Source: Ureibacillus manganicus DSM 26584 (GTDB lineage: Bacteria; Bacillota; Bacilli; Bacillales_A; Planococcaceae). From it: a DNA stretch of 52,265 nt. The notes beneath the pieces are model-generated. The model made no database searches and had not been told where the DNA came from. It saw only the letters and a list, made by a program, of their open reading frames with translations. Location of the stretch: NCBI RefSeq assembly GCF_000772945.1, contig NZ_JPVN01000021.1, forward strand, positions 1 through 52,265, read 5' to 3'. Below are positions 33,529 through 42,962 of the stretch, one piece after another (position 1 is the stretch's first letter; every line of letters starts with the position of its first letter). A program made the translations under genes and the position numbers.

Positions 33529-34815
33529 TTAAAACGGAACAAACTGCAACGGATTCATATGTCCTACCTTTTGACCTGCCCAAGTACCATTATGCAATTC
33601 AAAATGTAAATGCGGTCCTGTGACACGACCAGTCGCACCCATTTTCCCTATTTCCTGTCCTTTCGATACGGTTTGTCCAGCTTGGACACCAATCGAACTC
33701 ATGTGAGCATAAACGGTTGTATAAATTTTCCCATTAATCGAATGTGTTAAGAGAACAGCATTACCGTATGTACTAAGAGGTGCAGCATACGAAACTACTC
33801 CATCCGAAGCTGCCACAATTGGTGTTCCAGTAGAATTTGCTACGTCCACACCATAGTGGAACTCACCACCGCCAAAACTTCTCCATCCATAACCAGAAGT
33901 AAATGTACCATATGTTGGAGTTGTCCACACTCCACTTGATGTTACAGGAACATTAGGTGAAGCTGATTCATTATTTTTATTTTGTTTACTTTCTTGTTCA
34001 CGTCGTTTACGTTCTTGTTCACGTGCCAATTCTGCCATACGTTTCTGTTCTGCAATGATTTTTGCTTCTAAATCTTCACTGATTTCATGTACTTCCTCGT
34101 ATGCATTTTCCAATTGCTGTTTTGAGTCTTTTAGCTTTTCTTGTTCGGCTTCAAGTTTTACAATTAGGGCCTTTTTATCTGATCTTTGGCTCTCTAAATT
34201 AGTCTTTAATGTAAGCAATTCTGTACGTTCACTCTCAAGTTTCACTAACGTTTCTTCTAAGTCAAACTCTTTTATCTCAATTAGTCTAATATCTTCATTT
34301 TGTTCATTTATAAGAGAACGGTCAGCCTCCAGTAATGTACTTGCTGCTGAAAACCTATCTATTAAATCAATAAAGCTATTTGCGCCTAGTAAAATATCTA
34401 ACCAATTTATTGTTCCACTAGATTGAATTGTACGTAAACGTTCGTCAATTAGTTCATCTCGATTATTGACTTTCTCCTCTAGATTTTTAATGTCCGCTTG
34501 TAAATTTTCAATTTCTTGAGTTGTTTGCTCAATACTAGATTCAAATATATTAATTTGATCTTCGGTAGCAGTAATTTCTTTATTAAAGTTTGTTATTTGG
34601 TTTAATAAACTATCTTGTTCTGCTTGGTTTGTCTGAATTTCTATTTTTTTATCTTTTAATTCTTGGTTTAACTCTGTCTTTTTTTGTTCTATTTCATTTT
34701 GTTCTTCTTTTAAACTATCCAAATTATTTGCTGAGGCTTGTAGATTAAGGAAAATCGTTGAAGTAAACAACGTAAAAACTCCAATTAAGACAAAACCTTT
34801 TATTTTCTTATCCAA
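33529..34815 (-). CDS. Secreted coiled-coil M23 peptidoglycan hydrolase (CwlO/EnvC-like arrangement)
   Basis: After a signal peptide (hydrophobic 8-24, SANN cleavage region), residues 32-270 form a long coiled coil rich in Glu, Lys, Gln and Leu. A Ser/Asn linker and a C-terminal M23 domain (about 300-428) follow. The metal motifs FHYGVDVAN and GPHLHFELH are both complete, so, unlike EnvC, it should be catalytically active. The coiled coil resembles PcsB/CwlO proteins that interact with FtsEX, though no ftsEX is nearby. A TGTAAA hexamer lies upstream on the coding strand as half of a WalR-type site, which is weak evidence. Confidence 0.88.
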   Translation of the reverse strand: MDKKIKGFVLIGVFTLFTSTIFLNLQASANNLDSLKEEQNEIEQKKTELNQELKDKKIEIQTNQAEQDSLLNQITNFNKEITATEDQINIFESSIEQTTQEIENLQADIKNLEEKVNNRDELIDERLRTIQSSGTINWLDILLGANSFIDLIDRFSAASTLLEADRSLINEQNEDIRLIEIKEFDLEETLVKLESERTELLTLKTNLESQRSDKKALIVKLEAEQEKLKDSKQQLENAYEEVHEISEDLEAKIIAEQKRMAELAREQERKRREQESKQNKNNESASPNVPVTSSGVWTTPTYGTFTSGYGWRSFGGGEFHYGVDVANSTGTPIVAASDGVVSYAAPLSTYGNAVLLTHSINGKIYTTVYAHMSSIGVQAGQTVSKGQEIGKMGATGRVTGPHLHFELHNGTWAGQKVGHMNPLQFVPF

Positions 34816-34991
34816 ATAAAAAATCCTCCCGAAAATCTTGTTCTAGTTGATAAACCTATTAGTACTCTTTATCTAAAAAAGTGAGTATACCATTCAAAAC
34901 ACTTAATAGATTTTACAATAATGTTTCAGTTCATTGGAGTAATAAAACAAAATGATGACCAACAAAAGTCAATCTGAAACTAACTAATCTA

Positions 34992-35613
34992 TTAAAATAA
35001 GTTTAAATTGAATGCCATAATTCCTATTCCGATTAGAGGATAAATTAAAATTCTATGTAATGAGGATTTTTCCATTACTGGCAACAGTATTTCTGTAACT
35101 GTAACCATTAAAATAATACCTATGGTAAAACTAATTAAGATGGTCGAAATAAAAGTATGATTTAAATCTAGTATATAAAATGATGCCTTCAGGGATATTA
35201 TGAAGTAGAAGCGTTTGTAAAAGAGAAATATCATGTTCGTGACTTGTCGCTAGAATAATTCCAATAGGTAGATTGGGAATGGAGAAACTCAATATCAGTA
35301 ACAAACCTTTACGAATATATACTCTTTCCTTTGAGGTATTCTTAATCACCTGATAATTCCGCATTACTTTATGTAATAATTCAAATATGACCATTCCAAT
35401 AGAAACTTCAACTATTGTTATGAACCAACCGCCTAATTCAATTGCTTCTTGGAAAATTACAATACTTATTAGGCCAAAGATTAGGCCATCACATACTGCA
35501 TTAATAATGATTATCTTTCGTTGAAAATCCTTAAAGAGCCATGCAACGGCTCCACCAATAAAAATCCTATAGAAGTGTAAAGGAACCCTAATAGCAATTA
35601 TTCCCATTAACAC
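34992..35613 (-). pseudogene. ZIP-family metal transporter broken by a frameshift
   Basis: Two overlapping minus-strand frames together make one ZIP-type protein. The first (from 35613, or the better ATG at 35607 after GGAAGG) gives GGAVAWLFKDFQRK and ends soon after the metal motif LLLHNIPEGIIL, in non-family residues to a stop at 35131. The second frame resumes with FISTILISFTIGIILMVTVTEILLP and a final membrane segment. The switch falls near 35160-35195. The expected second metal motif downstream is missing or altered. It could be a sequencing error, but the short product (about 200 versus 240-270) also suggests decay. Confidence 0.65.
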
Positions 35614-35657
35614 CTTCCAATGGTTTAATTAGTGATATGGTGGTAATTTAAAAGATT

Positions 35658-36170
35658 TTATGAATTATGGTTTTTACTAATTAAAGTTACTAGACTAAAA
35701 GAAATGTATCCAAATAGACCACCAGTTGAATTTGTAATTAAGTCAGTCACATCAAATATTCTTGTCGAAGCAGCATTCCACCATACGCTAATTAATTGAT
35801 AGCATTCTATGAACAAACTAAAAGTTAATGTTGCTATAACGGTCTTTAATAAGCCTTTTTTCATTATAATTGGGTATAAAAATCCAAAAGGCATCATCAT
35901 TAAAATGTTTAAGAAAATTTCCTTTGTAGCACCGTGATATTTTAACATTAGATCTTTAAATGGCATAAAATTAGCAGTCTCTAAAAATAACTTATTTGTT
36001 CCATTTAATGGTATGGTGAAGGGCATTATTGTAACAAAAAATACCATTACTATATATACAAACATAAGAGTTTTAATTATTAATGTATTCTTCGAATCAT
36101 TTTTCCATATTCTAAAATAAATATATATATATACCATAACTAATAAAGTAAAATCTATAAGATAACCCAT
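35658..36170 (-). CDS. VanZ-family membrane protein
   Basis: The 170 residues have about five hydrophobic segments and the VanZ pattern: VTIMPF early, NILMMMPFGFLYPII in the middle, FIECYQLISVW and FDVTDLITNSTGGLFGYI near the end, the last being the family signature. VanZ proteins give low-level teicoplanin resistance in Tn1546, but most chromosomal members have unknown function. It starts after AAAGGTG and is followed by the broken ZIP gene. Confidence 0.85.
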   Translation of the reverse strand: MGYLIDFTLLVMVYIYIYFRIWKNDSKNTLIIKTLMFVYIVMVFFVTIMPFTIPLNGTNKLFLETANFMPFKDLMLKYHGATKEIFLNILMMMPFGFLYPIIMKKGLLKTVIATLTFSLFIECYQLISVWWNAASTRIFDVTDLITNSTGGLFGYISFSLVTLISKNHNS

Positions 36171-36285
36171 TTTCTACACCTTTTCGTAAGTAATGGATTT
36201 TATAAGGTTGATTCCATGCTTAAAATCCAATTTTTATTATTGTTATAATACTTATAATATAATAATTTATAGGTCTATTAATTAA

Positions 36286-36318
36286 AAAGTACATCACAAA
36301 TATATAAGTGATGTACTA
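36286..36318 (-). terminator. Terminator of the resB-resC operon
   Basis: AGTACATCAC and GTGATGTACT are perfect arms with a nine-base loop, followed on the minus strand by five T. It lies 110 bases after the resC stop. Confidence 0.75.
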
Positions 36319-36428
36319 ATTATCGTATAATGTGTGACATTAAAGACAAGTAGCTGTTATTTTAATAAAAACATACATTCACTATCATTACTATACAAAG
36401 TAAGATAAACTCTCTTAAACTATTTATT

Positions 36429-37616
36429 TTATGCGTAAGAGTGCAATCCAGCGATAACTAAGTTGACTACGACTAAGTTAAAAATAATAATACCGAAACC
36501 GATTAAAGCTAACCATGCACTCTTTTTGCCTTCCCAACCTTTTGAAAGACGTAGGTGAAGGTATGCTGCATAAAATAACCATGTAATTAGCGCCCATACT
36601 TCTTTTGGGTCCCAACCCCAGAAACGTCCCCAAGCTTCTTGTGCCCAAATCATCGCAAAGACAAGAGCTCCTAGAGAAAATATCGGGAATCCTATTAATA
36701 CTGAACGATAGCCAATTTCATCAAATAGTTGTAAGTTTACTTTCTGCACTAATGGATTCAACAATTCGATAATTCGCTTTCTAGCAATTAATCGAATTAA
36801 AACGTAAAGAATCGTACCAACTAATAATGACCAAACTACAATATTTAATTTTTGAGCATGAATAAATGCTGGCATTTCAATTAAAGGTTCCATCGCTCCT
36901 TCAGTTATAGCAGTAGATTCATTCATACCAAAAATCGGTGGATGATTATAAATAATCTGAAGTTCTATTTCATCTTTATTGATATAAGAATATCGGTCTT
37001 CATAGCCAACAGCATTAAATGCAACTGACGCTGCAATGTTACCTACAATGATGACTAAAAAATACAGTACTGCTTCAAGCCAAAAACGTTCTTTTCCTTT
37101 TTTCTTTGCATCAATAACTTTTAATAAATAAATTAATCCTGCAACCGCACTGATGGCTAAAATCGATTGACCAATAGCTGCTGTAATTACGTGAATTGTT
37201 AACCAGTGGCTTTGTAAAGATGGTACTAAAGGTGTTACTTCTCTTGGAAACATTGCTGCCCAACCAATGATTATTAATGCAATTGGTAACGCAACTAATC
37301 CAAGTGCAGTCACTCGATACATAAAGTACATATAGATAAATGCCCCTATTAAAAACATACCAAATGCTGTTGTAAATTCGAACATATTACTTACTGGTAC
37401 TTGTCCTGAATAAATCCAACGTGTAATAAAGTATCCTAAATGTGCAAGGAATCCGATGATAGTAACAATAATCGCTAGTTGACCCCATTTAGTTGCGCGT
37501 CCTGCCGCTCCATCTGGTTTTGCGCTTTTAATCGAACCTCCAATTAATAACGTTGCAACTAAATAGGCAACAAATGCAACAAATAAAAGATTACCACTAA
37601 TATCTATTAAACTCAT
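36429..37616 (-). CDS. resC: Cytochrome c biogenesis protein ResC (CcsA/CcsB type)
   Basis: This integral membrane partner of ResB in System II cytochrome c maturation exports heme and presents it to apocytochromes. The 395 residues have eight or so membrane segments, conserved histidines in the membrane loops (IHVITAAIGQ, GLHSYA at the end) and the tryptophan-rich heme-handling motif WGRFWGWDPKEVWA. It starts 36 bases after the resB stop with AAGGTGACTACTT upstream. No resA thiol-disulfide gene is in the window. Confidence 0.93.
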   Translation of the reverse strand: MSLIDISGNLLFVAFVAYLVATLLIGGSIKSAKPDGAAGRATKWGQLAIIVTIIGFLAHLGYFITRWIYSGQVPVSNMFEFTTAFGMFLIGAFIYMYFMYRVTALGLVALPIALIIIGWAAMFPREVTPLVPSLQSHWLTIHVITAAIGQSILAISAVAGLIYLLKVIDAKKKGKERFWLEAVLYFLVIIVGNIAASVAFNAVGYEDRYSYINKDEIELQIIYNHPPIFGMNESTAITEGAMEPLIEMPAFIHAQKLNIVVWSLLVGTILYVLIRLIARKRIIELLNPLVQKVNLQLFDEIGYRSVLIGFPIFSLGALVFAMIWAQEAWGRFWGWDPKEVWALITWLFYAAYLHLRLSKGWEGKKSAWLALIGFGIIIFNLVVVNLVIAGLHSYA

Positions 37617-37652
37617 AATAAGTAGTCACCTTCCCCTTTTATATTAATACTA

Positions 37653-39305
37653 CTATTCATCTTTCTTTTCTTTCTCTTTTTCGTCAACTAACTGATCAAC
37701 ATATTGAGGTAAATGTGCATATTCAGTTAAGGCATCAATTTCTTTCTTAATTCCAAACCAGTTTTTGTTCGTATGTGCAGCAAGACGAATTTGTCCGTCT
37801 GCTAACTGTTCAATCCAAACTCTTCGATGATTCCAGTAAGACCCTATTGCTAAACCTAGTAAAAAGATAAATCCACCAACAATTAATAATGGAATTGTCT
37901 TATCCATTCGAATTGTTAAACCTGACATATTGATCGTATCTACACCAGTAAACGCCATTTTATAAGTATTCTCACTAGCCCCTGAACCTTCAACCGTTTG
38001 TTGAATAGCAACAAAGCTAATCTCACCTTTTGGTTTTTCCGGTGTTATCATATTAAAAATAAATGCTGGATTATTTGGATTCGGTGTTGCTGTTTGTGGC
38101 TTACCTTCATCATTAAACCCTGTATAATCAGGATAATATTCCATTAACTCTACTTTCGTATTTTCATCAATGACATACTCACTTTTTGGATTTCTTAAAT
38201 CAATAGTGATATTTCCTAGTACAGTACCAGTTTCTTTATTCGTTAATGAAAACGTCATTTCTTTTAATTCATTTAATCTATAATCCATTTGATATAATGA
38301 ATACCCATCATGCTCTAATGGATGGTTTACTCGGATCGAGTACTCTTTCACCACTTCTAAATTATTTGTTTCTCCTGGTAATGCATCATCCGATTGCTTG
38401 TACAATACTACATCCGTTTGATAGTTTTTTGCAATTACAGCCACACCTTGCTGTATTTGTGCAGTTGTCGGGTCATTATCATGTGTTTCTAAAATAAACT
38501 TTTTGCTTTCTAAAAAGTAACCATCCATTCCAGGGATAGCACGAGTTTCTCCATCACGAATCCACATTGATTCATCCACATGCATTCCCGGAAGTTGATG
38601 TAACATAACACCTAATAAAAAAATGATTAAACCCACATGATTAATGTAAGGACCATAACGTGAAAATCTACCTTTTTCAGCAAGTAAGGCTGATCCATCG
38701 TGACGTACTTTGTAATTCATTTTTTTTAGTTTTTCCTCAACCGAATAAAGTGTTTTAGATGGATCGCCTTCAGTAACAGCACCTTCTGCAATAATTCGTT
38801 GGCGTCTCATAAAGCTTTCGTGACGTTTTACTCGTTGTTTTGTTAATGATTTGTGTAATGGGATACCACGGTCAATACTTGCAACAATAATGGAAACCCC
38901 AAGCATTCCCACAAGTACCTGGAACCACCAAGTTGAATATAGATCAGAAAGCCCCAAATTGTAATATAGTGTACCTAATGATCCATAGTTTGTTTCATAA
39001 TAAAGTGCCTTACCAGCCTCAGTTCCAGCAGCTACAAAAAATTCTTGTGGAAAAATTGTTCCGATAGATGCTACTACTAAGAGAATAATGATTAATGCCA
39101 CTCCAACTTTTACGCTAGAGAAAAAATTCCATACTTTATCGACAAAAGATTTATTGTGCGTCTTTGATCGAATGGCAGATCCATCATATTTCATATCTAA
39201 AACTTTTTGTGACTTTCCTTCTTCTGTTAGTGGTCTACCACAATTGCTGCAAATTTTTGTGCCAAGTGGGTTTTCATGCCCACAAGCACAAACAATTTTT
39301 TCCAT
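37653..39305 (-). CDS. resB: Cytochrome c biogenesis protein ResB with N-terminal zinc ribbon
   Basis: ResB forms the heme-delivery complex with ResC. The 550 residues show membrane segments at about 70-90, 130-150, 210-230 and 455-475, with a large extracytoplasmic domain between the third and fourth (containing DESMWIRDGETRAIPGMDGYFL and HPLEHDGYSLYQMDYR). Uncommonly, residues 1-30 form a zinc-ribbon-like C-x-C...C-x-x-C unit (CACGHENPLGTKICSNC). The frame opens with GTG at 39314, but AGGAG suits the ATG at 39305. It is the first gene of the resBC pair. Confidence 0.93.
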   Translation of the reverse strand: MEKIVCACGHENPLGTKICSNCGRPLTEEGKSQKVLDMKYDGSAIRSKTHNKSFVDKVWNFFSSVKVGVALIIILLVVASIGTIFPQEFFVAAGTEAGKALYYETNYGSLGTLYYNLGLSDLYSTWWFQVLVGMLGVSIIVASIDRGIPLHKSLTKQRVKRHESFMRRQRIIAEGAVTEGDPSKTLYSVEEKLKKMNYKVRHDGSALLAEKGRFSRYGPYINHVGLIIFLLGVMLHQLPGMHVDESMWIRDGETRAIPGMDGYFLESKKFILETHDNDPTTAQIQQGVAVIAKNYQTDVVLYKQSDDALPGETNNLEVVKEYSIRVNHPLEHDGYSLYQMDYRLNELKEMTFSLTNKETGTVLGNITIDLRNPKSEYVIDENTKVELMEYYPDYTGFNDEGKPQTATPNPNNPAFIFNMITPEKPKGEISFVAIQQTVEGSGASENTYKMAFTGVDTINMSGLTIRMDKTIPLLIVGGFIFLLGLAIGSYWNHRRVWIEQLADGQIRLAAHTNKNWFGIKKEIDALTEYAHLPQYVDQLVDEKEKEKKDE

Positions 39306-39448
39306 AATTTGCACTCCTATTCCGGAATAATCAACCCCATGTATAAAACGATATCAGCTTCACCTAATTCTCCGGTAATAATATTATTGATTTTACCAAT
39401 CAATGTTACCTATTTTATACTTCCTTTATAAGACACTAATATAATATA

Positions 39449-39487
39449 AAAACCAAATTGGACTTAAAAAACCCAATTTGGTTTTTT
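39449..39487. terminator. Terminator between multicopper oxidase and resB
   Basis: Arms AAAACCAAATTGG and CCAATTTGGTTTT form a strong stem with A- and T-runs on both sides. It closes the multicopper oxidase transcript on the minus strand. Confidence 0.85.
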
Positions 39488-39506
39488 TATATAACAGTGG
39501 ATAAAG

Positions 39507-41030
39507 TTATAAAACTTCAACTTGTCCCATCATTCCGTTTTCTTCATGTTCAAGTACGTGACAGTGGAACATATAAATACCTTTGTTATTGAATTTCACA
39601 GCAAGTTTCACTTTTTGATCTGGTTCAATTGCAACAGTGTCTTTCCAACCTTGTAATTCAACAGGTGGTTCTTTGCCATCAATTGAAACGATTTTAAATT
39701 GTGTTCCATGGATATGAAATGGGTGTGTCATGCCGCCCATCATATCTGGTTTATTATAAATTTCCCAAATTTCTGTTTCACCTTGTTTTTGAGTAAAATC
39801 GATACGATTTATATCAAATTGCTTGTCATTGATATAGACCATTTCACCCATACCAAATAGTTCAAGTTTTTTCGTAACAGATAGATTTTTTTCTTCTTCA
39901 GTTACTACGTAATCATTTAATGTTTCTGAAATTGCTACTGTATTTGTTTTTTGTTCATCAATCTTAAATGGCAATAAGATAGAATCAGCTTCATTAACTA
40001 AGGCTACATCGCTTGATGCATCATATTTAGAAAAATCCACAATAATTTCCGCACGTTCTCCAGGTGTTAATGTAATTTCTGACATCTCAGTTGGTTCATT
40101 TAAGAATCCACCATCTGTTGCAATTTGTTGGAATGAATCTCCTGTGTTTAATTTAAATGTATAGTTACGAGCATTTGATCCGTTCAATAAACGTAAGCGC
40201 ACTTTCTCTTTTCCAACTGTCAGTTTAGGGTTAAGAGTCCCGTTTACTAACATTGTATCGCCAATTGTTCCATCTTCATTACGCACTGCTTGGTAATCAA
40301 ATTGTTTATCTTCATTGAATTGTCTGTCTTGGAATACTAATGGGAAATCATTTACTCCATATTCGTCAGGCAATCCTAAGCTTTTAGAGTTTTCATCCTC
40401 CACATAAATCAATCCTGCTAAACCTTTGTATACTTGTTCAGCTGTAGAACCTTCAGGATGAGGATGGAACCAAAGAGTTGAGGCACCTTGACTTACAGTG
40501 AATTTTACATCTTCTGAAGCACCTGGTTGTAGAAGTTGATGTGGTCCTCCATCCCCTTCACCCGGAATATCAACTCCATGCCAATGGAATGTTGTCGGTT
40601 CTAGCAAATCATTTTTCGTTCTAAATGTTACAGTTTCACCCTCACTTACACGAATAACTGGACCTAGGAATGAACCATTATATCCATATGTGTCAGTTTG
40701 GACACCCTCAAAAATTTCAGTTTTACCTTGTTGAGCCGTAATATCAACAACTCCATCCTTAGCTTCTACTAGTGGTGGAAGGGCTAGTTCATTTTCACCT
40801 GTCGAGTTATTTAGTTCTAATGGATTTGTATGACTTGCATGGCCGTTTTCCATATCCATTCCTTCCATATCCATGTTGGAATGATCCATACCCTCCATAT
40901 TCTTCATTTCCTCTTCAGACATGTTGGAATGATCCATTTCTTCTGATTCTGAATTTGTATTATTTGCACTACAACCAGTAGCAATTACAGCACTAGCTAT
41001 TAATGCGGTTATCCATAACTTGGATTTCAT
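39507..41030 (-). CDS. Lipoprotein multicopper oxidase with Met/His-rich N-terminus
   Basis: A lipobox (VIATGC, C20) anchors the protein outside the membrane. Residues 25-65 are a Met/His/Asp-rich stretch with MDHSNM repeats, typical of copper handling. Three cupredoxin domains follow with all four copper motifs: TFHWHGV, TLWFHPHPEG, HPFHIHGTQFK and MFHCHVLEHEENGMMG. The family oxidises Cu(I), Mn(II) or phenols. The lipoprotein form with MDHSNM repeats favours copper detoxification (inference). It starts after TAAGGAGG. The promoter region holds a TTCATA-type direct repeat shared with the C39 lipoprotein gene. Confidence 0.93.
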   Translation of the reverse strand: MKSKLWITALIASAVIATGCSANNTNSESEEMDHSNMSEEEMKNMEGMDHSNMDMEGMDMENGHASHTNPLELNNSTGENELALPPLVEAKDGVVDITAQQGKTEIFEGVQTDTYGYNGSFLGPVIRVSEGETVTFRTKNDLLEPTTFHWHGVDIPGEGDGGPHQLLQPGASEDVKFTVSQGASTLWFHPHPEGSTAEQVYKGLAGLIYVEDENSKSLGLPDEYGVNDFPLVFQDRQFNEDKQFDYQAVRNEDGTIGDTMLVNGTLNPKLTVGKEKVRLRLLNGSNARNYTFKLNTGDSFQQIATDGGFLNEPTEMSEITLTPGERAEIIVDFSKYDASSDVALVNEADSILLPFKIDEQKTNTVAISETLNDYVVTEEEKNLSVTKKLELFGMGEMVYINDKQFDINRIDFTQKQGETEIWEIYNKPDMMGGMTHPFHIHGTQFKIVSIDGKEPPVELQGWKDTVAIEPDQKVKLAVKFNNKGIYMFHCHVLEHEENGMMGQVEVL

Positions 41031-41067
41031 GCTGATTCCTCCTTAATTTGTTTACAAAAATAATGTA

Positions 41068-41144
41068 ACAAATAATTATGGAGAAATTATGCACATATCA
41101 AAGTATGATAAAGGAGATTTAATGAAGTTCATAAAAAATTCATA
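41068..41144. promoter_or_regulatory. TTCATA-type direct repeats between the multicopper oxidase and SpoIIP genes
   Basis: On the plus strand TTCATA, five A, TTCATA lies at 41128-41144. On the minus strand [T/G]CATA-N6-CCATA with the same 11-base phasing lies at about 41070-41090 upstream of the oxidase. An almost identical copy precedes the C39 lipoprotein gene. One-turn direct repeats are the usual target of OmpR-family regulators, and from memory similar TTCATA repeats were described for YclJ of Bacillus subtilis. Confidence 0.45.
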
Positions 41145-41279
41145 ATGTAGTTTAAGTTATAGTAGGTATAGAATAATATTTTACTAACAATAAATATTAC
41201 AAATTATTAATCTCAAATTTTATAAACTTATAATAAATAATTAGAAACCCTCAAACATATAGTTTTTTGAGGTGAATAA

Positions 41280-42107
41280 ATGATGCAATACAAACTCGTC
41301 ATATTTTTTGGATTCATTTTACTATTATTTGTATCACCACTAATTGCAAGTTCTTTTAACCTATCTCAGGATATAACAGTTGAAGAGCTTGAAACACCTA
41401 AAAAACTTGTGTATGCTCTTACAACCACTGATGTACCTCTTGATAGTTTAGAACCGGCATTATCAAAGAATGTTTTGATGCTTTTTACACATTCCCATGA
41501 AGCTTTTATTCCCATAGTGAAAAATAAAAGTGGTAAAACAGCTGTTTATGACTCAAAATCAAATATTACTGAATTTGAAGAAATTATTAAAATGCACTTC
41601 AATGTAAACTCCTTAAACACAAAATTTCTTGACGTTGATACAATGGATGAATTATACAATACAAATCGTACTTTTTCTGAAGCTTATGATGTTGTACGAC
41701 CTTATCTTTCAAACGAAATCCAAAATAATACCTACGACCTTATCGTTGACCTTCATAGAGATTCTGCTTCTAGAGATATATCTACGCTTACTTACAACAA
41801 TCAGACCTTTGGAAAAATCTATTTTGTTGTAGGGGAAGATAATCCAAACTACTTAATAAATCAATCATATTCCGAACAAATCTCTGATAAATTGAATGAG
41901 TTGGTTCCAGGAATATCACGTGGTGTAATAGGGAAAAAAGGTGAGCATGTTGATGGTATTTATAATCAAGATTTAGCTAAAAATATGGTTTTAATAGAAC
42001 TTGGCGGTATTGAAAATACAGAAGAAGAGATTAATCGTACGATTTCTGTGCTCGCACAAGCGATCTCAAAAGTTTTACAAGATGAATCATCTGTGGAAAC
42101 TAATTAG
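41280..42107 (+). CDS. Short SpoIIP-like peptidoglycan amidase/endopeptidase
   Basis: SpoIIP, with SpoIID and SpoIIM, degrades septal peptidoglycan for engulfment of the forespore. This 275-residue product has one N-terminal membrane segment (5-24), LMLFTHSHEAFIP (H71/H73), LIVDLHRDSASR (H159) and a C-terminal NMVLIELGGIENTEEEINRT with the conserved glutamate, so the catalytic zinc set looks complete. It is shorter than the roughly 400-residue SpoIIP of Bacillus subtilis because the N-terminal extension is missing, and it may be a paralogue. It starts after GAGGTG and is monocistronic. Confidence 0.87.
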   Translation: MMQYKLVIFFGFILLLFVSPLIASSFNLSQDITVEELETPKKLVYALTTTDVPLDSLEPALSKNVLMLFTHSHEAFIPIVKNKSGKTAVYDSKSNITEFEEIIKMHFNVNSLNTKFLDVDTMDELYNTNRTFSEAYDVVRPYLSNEIQNNTYDLIVDLHRDSASRDISTLTYNNQTFGKIYFVVGEDNPNYLINQSYSEQISDKLNELVPGISRGVIGKKGEHVDGIYNQDLAKNMVLIELGGIENTEEEINRTISVLAQAISKVLQDESSVETN

Positions 42108-42160
42108 CGGAAAAACCTATTATATCTTATATAATTAGTTCAATTTGCGGTTTAATTATT

Positions 42161-42198
42161 GTGTTCTTCCGTAATGGCACTTAATTGCGGAAGAACAC
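42161..42198 (+). terminator. Terminator of the spoIIP-like gene
   Basis: GTGTTCTTCCG and CGGAAGAACAC are perfect 11-base arms around a 16-base loop, followed by a short T-rich tract. Confidence 0.8.
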
Positions 42199-42288
42199 AT
42201 ACATTTTTCTTTATTGTAAGCACAAGTTAAAATTAGTCTATGAGTGATACTAAATACCCATGAGCATTTTTAGGCTTTCCTTACTTAG

Positions 42289-42323
42289 AAGCTCCCATCC
42301 CCAAAAGGAACGAGAGCTTCCCA
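42289..42323 (-). terminator. Hairpin downstream of pdxT
   Basis: GGGAAGCTC and GAGCTTC form a GC-richer stem 30-70 bases after the pdxT stop. No clear T-run follows, so its role as terminator is uncertain. Confidence 0.4.
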
Positions 42324-42355
42324 ACGTTGCCATCCTAATTAATTAGACAAACAGA

Positions 42356-42961
42356 CTACTTGGTATTTATTTTTGTTAGTGAAGTCTTTGTAAAATCATT
42401 TACCATGTCAATAAAATATTGAAGTACTCTTACATCTTTAGTCAACTCTGGATGAAAAGAGCAGCCTAAAAATTGACCATCTTTAGCAAGAACAATCCGC
42501 TTTTCATATGTCGCTAGTATTTCTACATTATCACCTACGGACACAATATGTGGGGCTCGAATAAAAACTGCTGGAATATCGTTACCAATTGAGGGAATGG
42601 GTAATTCAACTTCAAAACTATCTTTTTGTCGACCAAAAGAATTTCTTTCTACTATAACATCCATTAAGCCGAGATGATGTATTTTTAAACCCGTTATCTC
42701 CTTTGCTAATAATATTAGACCAGCACAAGTCCCAAACATCGGTATTCCCTGTTGTGCCAATGTTTGAATTGGCTCCAATAAGTGATAGCGATCTAACAGT
42801 TTACGCATTGTTGTACTTTCACCACCAGGTAAAATAAGACCGTCAAGACAATTCAAATCTTCGATTGTTTTTACTGCAATAGCTTCACAATCAAGAGATT
42901 CAATTTGGCAAATATGTTCTCTTACAGCACCTTGTAATGCCAGGACCCCTATTTTTGTCAT
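42356..42961 (-). CDS. pdxT: Pyridoxal 5-phosphate synthase glutaminase subunit
   Basis: PdxT hydrolyses glutamine and channels ammonia to PdxS for de novo vitamin B6 synthesis. The 201 residues include [38 protein letters not shown] with the nucleophilic cysteine and [10 protein letters not shown] with the catalytic histidine. The frame extends to 42991, but the ATG at 42961, one base after the pdxS stop, gives the normal N-terminus. The B6 product supplies the many PLP enzymes here, but the genes are housekeeping. Confidence 0.95.
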   Translation of the reverse strand: MTKIGVLALQGAVREHICQIESLDCEAIAVKTIEDLNCLDGLILPGGESTTMRKLLDRYHLLEPIQTLAQQGIPMFGTCAGLILLAKEITGLKIHHLGLMDVIVERNSFGRQKDSFEVELPIPSIGNDIPAVFIRAPHIVSVGDNVEILATYEKRIVLAKDGQFLGCSFHPELTKDVRVLQYFIDMVNDFTKTSLTKINTK

Positions 42962-42962
42962 A

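Noticed and set aside
34055..34426. 123-codon open frame antisense to the M23 coiled-coil region
   Set aside because: It mirrors the Glu/Lys-rich coiled coil, giving a Ser/Phe-rich product with no ribosome site or family motif.
42240..42340. Possible small insertion-sequence end or MITE between spoIIP and pdxT
   Set aside because: Only one seven-base stem and no flanking duplication or second copy; listed merely as a hairpin.
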